In this document: positions 56,376 to 64,000 of the stretch, in pieces | How the letters are laid out: each line of letters begins with the position of its first letter | How positions within the stretch are numbered: position 1 is the stretch's first letter | NCBI RefSeq assembly: GCF_019320115.1 | Contig: NC_089587.1 | Span: forward strand, 85,817,410-85,881,409 | Source: Miscanthus floridulus | Taxonomy: Eukaryota > Streptophyta > Magnoliopsida > Poales > Poaceae | Direction of reading: 5' to 3' | Length of the DNA stretch: 64,000 nt | Position numbers and translations under genes: made by a program | The notes under the pieces: model-generated | The model's database searches: none | The model's input: the letters and a program-made list of their open reading frames with translations, nothing else | Told to the model about the DNA's origin: nothing

Positions 56376-56559
56376 GAGCCTACGTCCGACTAGTGAGTCG
56401 GTTGGAGGCTGAGTATCTTAGTACTCTTTCCTAGGGCCACAGACTCCTGTGTTTCTACCGTTTGGGGTGTTCGCCCGTGTTTGTCCCGCCCATGACCTGT
56501 GTGGTTAGTTGATTTCTTGAGTCGATCGGGCGACTTGAACCCATGAGCCCTTTTGGGTT

Positions 56560-57430
56560 CGATAGGGGTTGATCTAGTTCCGCGCATTACCCTATCCATG
56601 GTTTTCGCAATCGGAGGGGCTGGACTAAAGTCGCTTGCCTCGATGGCTCGAGTGACATGCTCGGTGAGCTCACTAACGGGCACGTTTGAGCGGAATTCAA
56701 GTCTATCGTTCGTAACAGGGTTGGCATAGCCCTCATGTGGCATTCTATCGCTCCTTAACCCTGCCTCCCGATAGATGCCCGAGTCATTCCGAAGATCAAC
56801 TCAGGTGGCCCGCTGGCCTCCCCTTGATGGGGATTCTGTGGGCATGGCTTGAGGTTAGGATCAAACGAGAAAGTCAAAATGACCCTGTCTGCTTCTAAGC
56901 ATATCGGGCGTGGGCCGCTGGGGCTCATCTGTGTTTTTCCCCTAGCTCTAGTTGACGCAAGGCGACCTCGGGCCCTTCACGAGCCGGCCTTTGAACCCCG
57001 ATTGGTCATTGCTCATGTTGAATGAGGCAACTACCGCCTCATGACGCAACACGAAGCATTGTGATGCATTAATCTGCATATGCAATGCTTTGGATGTTTG
57101 GGATGAAATGAATGATTGTATGAATGAATGTGTGAATGCGTGTATGAGAAAGGATGAATGAATGATCATGCATCAGAAAATAAACAAAGATGGTTTGGTA
57201 AAGTTACCTTGATGACTCGAGTGACAAGTTTGAGGAGCTCTTTATCGGATATGTCCGAATGGGATCCGTGTCCGTTGTTCATGGCAGAGACGGCGTAGCT
57301 CGCATAGGGCATCCTACTGCTCCTTACCTATCTCTCGGTAGTCGCCTGAGCCTTCCGATCGACTCAAGAAGCCCATCGGTCTCTCCTTGATGGAGATCCC
57401 GTTGTTGGGCCCTTCCAAGCCCTGCCTAGG
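56560..57430. repeat. Tat repeat modules shared with the first element
   Basis: The CCTCGATGGCTCGAGTGAC ... GGTGAGCTCACTAACGGGCA module at about 56580-57000 and its shorter relative at about 57205-57400 match those at 12.5-13.8 kb of the first Tat copy in the same order, including the ATGAATGAATG-rich spacer. Here they lie between the LTR and the antisense ORF, not after it. Confidence 0.75.
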
Positions 57431-57799
57431 AAGGCAGAGGGTTGTTTGCATGCGGTTGTGCCTTATTTCCTATGCCTGGGTTGTGGTAGTGGTGGACCAT
57501 GCCTAGGCCACATCTCGTTTAACTAGGCATCGTTTCATTGGGTAGGGCGCGCCCCATCGCATGCCTATCCGCATTAAATAGGGGAAGGGAGAGGGTTTTC
57601 GCCCCAATCTTTCACCTTTCTCCAACTGCTGCCTCTCCTCCTTAAATAGGGGAAGGGAGAGGGTTTTTGTCCCATTCCTTCGCCTATTCTCTAACTGCTG
57701 CCTCTCCTTCTTCCTTCTCGCTAAGTGTGTTCGTGTGCCACGGTGGTTCCTTAGAGAAAAAGGGTAAAGCGAGGGAGAGGAGAACTCATAGATCCGTTC

Positions 57800-60700
57800 A
57801 TGAATCTAGAGCGCGATGTCGAACTAGAGGCCATCCAACATAGATGAGGCGGTGTTGGCCGCCTTCGCTGAGAAGGGGCTGCTTCTACCGAAGGAGGTGG
57901 TGCACTAGAGGGCTCATACGCCAGGGGAAGCTGTTCCATGACCTCAGACCGATGAGGTTGTCTCCTTCCTCGCCTTCCACGAGCACGGGCTAGGATATCC
58001 CGCACACTGGTTCTTGCATGGGCTCCTCAATGAGTGGGGCCTGGAGCTGTAGCACCTTAATCCAACTAGGATGCTACATGTTGCCGGCTTCATCACCGTC
58101 TGCGAGGCCTTGCTTAGGATGGAGCCACATGTGGACCTCTTCCGGTGGATTTTCACCGGGCGAGCCTTGTTGGAGGGGAAGCCACCTAGGACAGCGCTAG
58201 TTGGGGGCTTTGCATTGTAGAAGAAGCTAAGGCCGTCGGGCTCCTATCCCATGTACTCCCCCTGTGACTCCAATTGGGGGTGGGGGCATGGAAAGTGGTT
58301 CTACATCAGGAACCCGCGGAGGCGTTGTTCCTGCCGTTCACCAAAAGAAGGCTAGAGAGGTGGGAGAGCTGGTCATGGGGTCCCTCCAGACTGCAGAACA
58401 AGCTAGAGGTCATCTAGGCGGAGCTCCAAAAGCTAGTGCAGCATGGCTCAATGGGCTATGGGTGTTCCACACCTTCTTCCGCCGTTGAGTCGCCCCGTAG
58501 GCAGAGAGGAGGCGGCCGATGTGGAACTACTCCGACTCGACGGATCTTGACCATGTGTCGCTCTGGAGGAGTTGGCAAAAGATAAGGTCTAGTGCCGACT
58601 CGACCAGATGCTGCAGCTGAGGGATAAGGAGTCCCTCGAAGGAAAGCCTGGACCTCTCCACGCCACGAAGCTATCCACTCTGGTACACTCCCCTCTCCTT
58701 ATTCCGTGACCTTTTTTCTCTTGCTCTTCTTTGTTTTGACTTTGAGTTGTCCGTTTCATAGAGACTCTCTGGTTACAAATCCCAGCCGCATCTTCCAAGG
58801 GGGCCGAAGGGCGTAGCTCAGCAAGCCTCTCTGAAAGAGGTGGCGGTTGCCAAAAAGAAGAAGAGAGCTGAGAAGGCCCAGAGGAGGCATGAGAAGGAGT
58901 AGGAGATCACCAGGTGGGTGCAGGCTAGCAAAAACTAGAGCGACATGGAGGGGGAGCTCGAGTCACAGGAGCCCATGGAGATGGGTGGTGACGCGAGCAC
59001 CTCCGAGGATGACGGAGACCGAGGCGTCGTTACGACCTCAGTGGAGCGTCATGGGCCTATGGCCACGTTCGCCGGTGGTGGGTAGGATATAGAGAGGCAT
59101 GTCGATGTTCCCACATCAAGGAAGTGTGTCATGAGGTCGGACATCGCCGTTGAGTGAGAGGCGAAGCGGGCGTGGGTGCCACGCCCTTTAGAGGCATCGT
59201 TGGCTTCGCCCCCCTGCTCCGAGCGTGGTGGAGCACGCCGGCCGGTTGGAGGAGCATGCCCATACCCCCCGCATCTTTGGGTTTGATGTGTGCACATGAC
59301 CCACAATGAGGAGATGCCCCATCAGTTGCCCTAGTGGATGTGCCACGAGCCTTGGGTGACTCATGGGCCAATCGGGAATCGGATGGGTCAACTCATCCTT
59401 GGGTCGATGTGAGGGGGCACGGGTCACGACCCATGAGTGGTCCTCATCCAGTGGGCTTGTTGCCAGTGGGTTGGGGCTTTAGGGCCCTACCACTTTCGTC
59501 CAGGTATGCATCTTTATTCCTTTTTGATCTCACAGTTGAGTTCTTTGAGTGCAACTGCCCTATACTTTTTTATAGCGGGTAGGGACTGACGGGACTAGGC
59601 ATCACCCCACCTCCCATGTGGGAGGAGTGGAGGCCTAGCCTACAGCGAGTCGCGATGAGCAGTGGGAAAGCCGACTGGCGGCGGTGCGACCTTCCCTTCT
59701 AGGGGTCACACCCTCCTGGCCGATCGTGAGTACAGCGGCGGCAGTGGCGTTGATCCCTATGGCGAGCACTTCCTTGAGGAGAGAGGACTATCGATGGAGT
59801 CTGACCTCGCCCAAACCAAGGTGAAGCTTAAGGAGGCCTTGGATTTGGTGTAGCTTATCCATTAGGCGGTCTCAATTGACCTATCATGCATTGCTGAGGT
59901 AAGCCTTCTGTGTTTGTCCTCAACTCCTTGGTCTTCCATTTACTGTGTTAGCGTGCTTGCTTCTCGCTTTACAGGAGTTAGAGGTGACATCGATCCACAA
60001 GTCCCATTTCTTTCAGGAGGAACATGATTAGATGGAGCAGGAAGCCATGATGTCGTAGCGGGTTGACAAGCTTGAGCGCTAGCTAGAGTCCGCCCATCGC
60101 GAGTCCTAGGACTGGGTGGCCGAGGCGACGGGAGCGTGGGCGGTGGAACTACTCGCGGTGGAACGGGCGACTGCTACCGAGCGTGGACTCGACACAGCGA
60201 AGGTCCACCAGGTGGAGACCGAGGTGGTGCTCCAAAAGTCCTTGGAGGCTCTAGAGATAGAGCGGAAAGCCTAGTCGGAGGCTGATCAAGAAGTGCTCTC
60301 GCTCCAGGGACAGGTGCTTGGGACGGAGGAGTCGAATGCTCAGCTGCTCAAGAAGGTGACCTAGTAAGAGGAGGGACTCTCCATCCTTGAGAACACCTAC
60401 CTTGGTATGTACCTGTCTCACCTATGGTTGATACCTTGGTTTTTCCTTTGCTTTGCTTCTGAACTTGTCATCCTTTTTCCAAAACTGGGCGAAAAATATG
60501 GTTCTCTAGAGCAGGAGTAGGAGACAGCCAAGGTGGTGATCGGTCAGAGTACAGAGGCGCTAGACAAGTCCCTCGAAGAGTGATGTGCTCTCGAGGGGGA
60601 GCTCAACCAAATCACAATGTCGCCCAGGTGGTCGTCTCTGAGGTGTTCGGGTCGGCGCCGAGCACCAGCATGCCCGCTGTCTAGCTAGCAGAGGTCCCAA

Positions 60701-61103
60701 ATGAGGTTTAGGTGCTCATCTCTAACAGGATGTTCTATGGGACATTAGGGGTGCTAATCTTAGTGGTGACACATCACCCGGACCTAGACTTTGCCGCCAT
60801 CTACAGAGGGTACACCGACGGCTAGAGCGCTGATGCCATCCATGGCTCGGGGAGAGCTTGGTGCTATACGCACAGATGGTTGCCGAGCAAGTCTCCATGC
60901 AGTGGGTGATGGAGGCTCACTGTTTGAGCATGGCTAAAGGCGTGCGCCAAGAAGACATCATCCAGCCAGTGGATGTAGTGAAGACTGGGTCAGAAATGAG
61001 CATAGTCCTGCCTCCAAGCGAGCCGAACGTCATCCTGTCAGCAAGCGAGCAGCCCTTATCCTTGTCGACCACGTCATCAGCCGATGCCACTGGGCGACCA
61101 TAA
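57800..61103 (+). pseudogene. Decayed antisense ORF of second Tat element
   Basis: Same type as at 8288-11816. The first part reads DEAVLAAFAEKGLLLPKEVV, EVVSFLAFHEHGLGYPAHWF and LHVAGFITVCEALLRMEPHV, with several TAG stops, two of which (after GLEL and after EVVH) fit lost CAG codons. A charged, coiled-coil-like region follows (about 58830-60600), broken by stops and frame changes. The last 81 codons (60858-61103) are open. Opposite in direction to the element's pol, as in the first copy. Confidence 0.65.
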
Positions 61104-61640
61104 TAGAATTTAGAGTAGTCACAGTTAGTAAATGTAAAGGATAAGTTCATGGGGGAGCCCCCATGTGAACAATTTTAAGTATTCATGAATACTTCAGTTT
61201 TGTTTTGTGATAGAATCACTTATAAGGGGAAGCATGTCCCATCCGTTCTTTGTTTTTACCCTAGCATAGCTTTGTTTTTATCCTTTCTTTTTTGCACCTG
61301 CCTGTTTGACCCATAGGCTGCAACCTTAAGAACCTAGGCATGGCCTGCAAGGCTCAGCTGCTTATAACCATAGGTCATGGTGGGGTGTGATCAGTCGGGA
61401 GTTTTAAAACAAAGTTATGTAGGGTAATTAAAAGAACAGACTACCCTTTCGTTCGGGTAAAAAGTATTTACTATATGATAGTAAAAAAGATAGGTGGTAT
61501 TGCACCCTTGTAGAGCCCCCGAGCGACCCAGACCGAGAGTGCTTGGGCTAGGGTGCTTGTAGGAGCAAACATTTGAATGAAAGAAAGCGGTAAGGCCAAG
61601 TTTTTAGGGGAAGAAATGATATAACTATTCGATGTTCCAA
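61104..61640. other. Tat spacer between antisense ORF and integrase
   Basis: Non-coding, AT-richer than its surroundings. The two convergent reading directions of the element end here. No clear terminator recognised. Confidence 0.45.
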
Positions 61641-61649
61641 GTGTTGGTG

Positions 61650-62540
61650 AGAACATTGCTGTTGTCGTCCTTTAGTCGGTAGGCACCCAGTCAGATCACC
61701 TTGGTCACCGTATAGGGACCTTCCTATGGTGGAGAGAGTTTATATTTCTCCTTGGTTGATTGAGTTCTTTGGAGTATGAGGTCTTCAACCTCGAGTATCC
61801 CCCCTCTGATTTTTCTTTCATGGTACCTGTGGAGAGTTTGCTGGTAGCAAGCAGAGCGGATGATGGTCGTCTCGTGAGCCTCCTTGAGTAGGTTGATCGC
61901 ATCCTGCTGAGCCTCCATGGTTTGGTCATGGTCGAAGGCCTTCACTCTTGGGACGTTGTGGTCGAGGTCGGAGGGCAACACTGCTTTAGCTCCATAGGCT
62001 AGGAAGGGTGTGAACCCTGTGGATCGGTTTGGGGTCATTCTTAGGCTCCAGAGGATCACTGGGACCTCTACAACCCATCATTCGGCGTATTTACTGAGTT
62101 GGTCGAAGATGCGTGGCTTGAGTCCTTGGAGGACCATGCCATTGGCTCATTCAACCTGACTGTTAGTATGTGGATGTCTGACCGAGGCTCAATCGATCCT
62201 GATACCATATCCATCATAGAAGTATAGGAACTTCTTCCCAGTGAAGTTAGTTCCATGTTTAGTGTTGATGCAGTTAGGAACACCGAAATGGTATATGATG
62301 TCAAGGAAGAACTTGACTGCCTCTTCCGAGCGAATGTTGGTGATGGGCTTCGCCTCTATCCACTTGGTGAATTTGTCCACGGCTACGAGTAGGTGAGTGA
62401 AGCCGCCCGAGCCCTTTTTGAGGGGTCCGACCATGTCGAGGCCCCAGACCACGAACGGTCAGGTGACGGGGATGGTTTGAAGCTCCTGTGCCGGCAAATG
62501 AGTTTATCGAGCATATAACTGGCATCCCTCACACCTGGAG
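61650..62540 (-). pseudogene. Integrase remains of second Tat element
   Basis: On the - strand: VWGLDMVGPLKKGSGGFTHLL and VAVDKFTKWIEAKP (core with first Asp), FFLDIIYHFGVPNCINTKHG, where the second catalytic Asp of the usual I-T-D-N-G is lost, then after a stop LWSLRMTPNRSTGFTPFLAYGAKAVLPSDL and a C-terminal helix region. Dead by several stops and a lost catalytic residue. Confidence 0.82.
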
Positions 62541-62799
62541 ATGACCTCCTCTAAATCTCGTAGCACGGTGGGCTAGTAAAAACCTTGGCAAAAGGCTTTT
62601 TTGACCAGTGACCTTAGGGCCGCATGATGTCCACAGATTCCGGCATGGACCTCAAGGAGGAGCTATTTCCCTTGGTCGGTAGGAACGCACTTCATGAGTA
62701 CTCCCGGTGGACTTTGCTTGTAAAGTTTGTTACCAAATATGACAAACATCTTGGCACATCGAGCGAGTCATCATGCTTCAGTCCTTTCTGGTAGGAGAA

Positions 62800-64000
62800 T
62801 CTCCTCAAGGAGGTAGGCGAGTAGCGGTGCTCTCTAGTCAGTTTGATCAAGTGCTACCACAGCGACATCGGTGGGCAACGTCGCCATGGAGGCGCTGAGG
62901 CCGGAGCCCCCAAGCACTGGATTGGTGTCGGAGTGTGTCTGGATCGGACCTTCTAGGATGCGGGCAGATGGCTCATGAAGATCGTTGATGAAGACCCCAT
63001 CTAGAGATGGAACCCGCCTAGCATCCAATTTTGCGAGAAAATCGACGGCATCATTATCCTTTTAGGGGACATGATGTAGTTCGATCCCCTAGAATTTGTC
63101 CTTGAGTTTGTGCACCTCCTAGTAGTATGCTGCTATGAGGTGGCTTTTGCAAGAGGACTCCTTCATGACTTGGTCGATGACCAACTCCGAGTCACCACGG
63201 ATGTACAGCCGCGTAGCGTCGAGCTCGATGGTGATGCATAGTCCATTGATGAGGGCCTCATATTTTATGGCGTTGTTTGAGGCCAAACAGTGGAGACGGA
63301 TCACATAGTAGAGCCTACTCCCATCTGGGGAGATCAGAACCACTCCAGCCCCCTAGCCGGGTGCTATCACTGACCTATCGAAGTACATTGTCTACTACTC
63401 ATGGGTGACATCTAGGGTCAAGAGCTGGACCTCCGTCCATTCAGCAACAAAGTCTACGAGAGCCTGAGACTTAATAGTGGTGTGGGGGATATACCTAATG
63501 TCGTGGCCCATTAGTTCGAGTGCCCACTTGGAGATCCATCCCACGGCATCATGGTTGTGGATGATGTCTCCCAGCAGGAATGAAGTGACGACCATGACTT
63601 TATGCTAGGTGAAGTAGTGTAGGAGCTTCTAGGTCGCCATCCGTACAGTGTATAGAATTTTTGCACCTAGTTGTACTAAACCTTGGTGTTGGTGAGTACC
63701 TCACTGATGAAGTATATGAGTCACTAGACCTTAAGGTGGTGTCCTGGCTCCTCCCTTTTGACGACTAGGGCAGCACTCACCATGTGGTTGCTTGCCATGA
63801 CATACTGGAGGAGGGGTTCTCCCTATTCGGGAGCGATGAGGATTGAGGCCGATGTCAATGACACTTTGAGGCTCTCTAAAGCCTATTGTGCTTCCTTTGT
63901 CCAGATGAATGTGTCCATCTTTTTGAGAAGCTTGTAGAGAGGCATCCCTCGCTCGCCTAGCCAGGAGATGAACCGACTCAGGGTAGCCTAACAGCTGATG
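62800..64000 (-). pseudogene. RNase H and RT end of second Tat element, cut by window edge
   Basis: 63343-63119 reads NNAIKYEALINGLCITIELD and LYIRGDSELVIDQVM (RNase H Glu and Asp). The RNase H/RT connection (SFLLGDIIHNHDAVGWISKW ... IRYIPHTTIKSQALVDFVAE) lies at 63595-63395. From there to 64000 the RT connection region continues with many stops. The rest of the element lies beyond the window. Confidence 0.78.

Noticed and set aside
1..64000. CRISPR arrays, bacterial-type operons, tRNA or rRNA genes
   Set aside because: No regularly spaced short repeats with unique spacers, no Shine-Dalgarno-led gene runs, and no tRNA- or rRNA-like stretches were noticed by eye.

Overview
This window is nuclear DNA from a flowering plant, almost certainly a grass (Poaceae, probably an Andropogoneae/panicoid relative such as sorghum, sugarcane or Miscanthus; the species is inference). 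The signs are split genes with GT-AG introns, very GC-rich 5' gene ends, Stowaway- and Tourist-type MITEs, and nested Ty3/gypsy elements of the Tat, Tekay and Reina types. No bacterial operons, CRISPR arrays, tRNA or rRNA genes were seen.

Left part (1-29.9 kb): remains of one or two wall-associated kinase (WAK) genes on the + strand. The EGF exons at 1-201 and 5302-5453 are separated from a transmembrane-plus-kinase exon at 28770-29855 by about 23 kb of nested retroelements. Both the second EGF exon (1 nt short) and the kinase exon (1 nt long) are frameshifted, and a second decayed EGF exon lies at 28464-28608. Inside the nest are: a Tat-type element read on the - strand (LTR 5796-7270, an antisense + strand ORF at 8.3-11.8 kb, repeat modules at 12-15 kb, integrase/RNase H/RT remains at 15.3-17.5 kb); a Tekay-type chromovirus inserted into the Tat RT region at 17470 (4.4 kb LTR, then decayed pol and gag to about 25.7 kb); an unclassified repeat; and a solo LTR (26039-27104) of the Tat LTR family in the opposite orientation with a clean 5 bp target duplication.

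Genic part (30-54 kb): four apparently intact genes, all on the - strand. They are a plant intracellular Ras-group-related LRR protein (three exons, 579 aa), a 117 aa coiled-coil protein (two exons), a DYW-class PPR RNA-editing factor resembling REME1 (655 aa, intronless), and an M20 aminoacylase (five exons, 444 aa). Intron 3 of the aminoacylase holds a complete, apparently very young Reina-type chromovirus (45790-50970) with two 388 bp LTRs that I read as identical, a 5 bp target duplication and one uninterrupted polyprotein frame. MITEs and a 5'-truncated LINE tail with its own target duplication sit between and inside these genes.

Right part (54-64 kb): intergenic sequence with small MITEs, then a second Tat-type element (LTR from 55148) cut by the window edge. 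It has the same convergent design as the first: an antisense ORF on + and integrase/RNase H/RT on -. Many stops in the Tat and Tekay frames are TAG at places where family logic suggests CAG, which fits methylation-driven C-to-T decay. The Reina element shows none.
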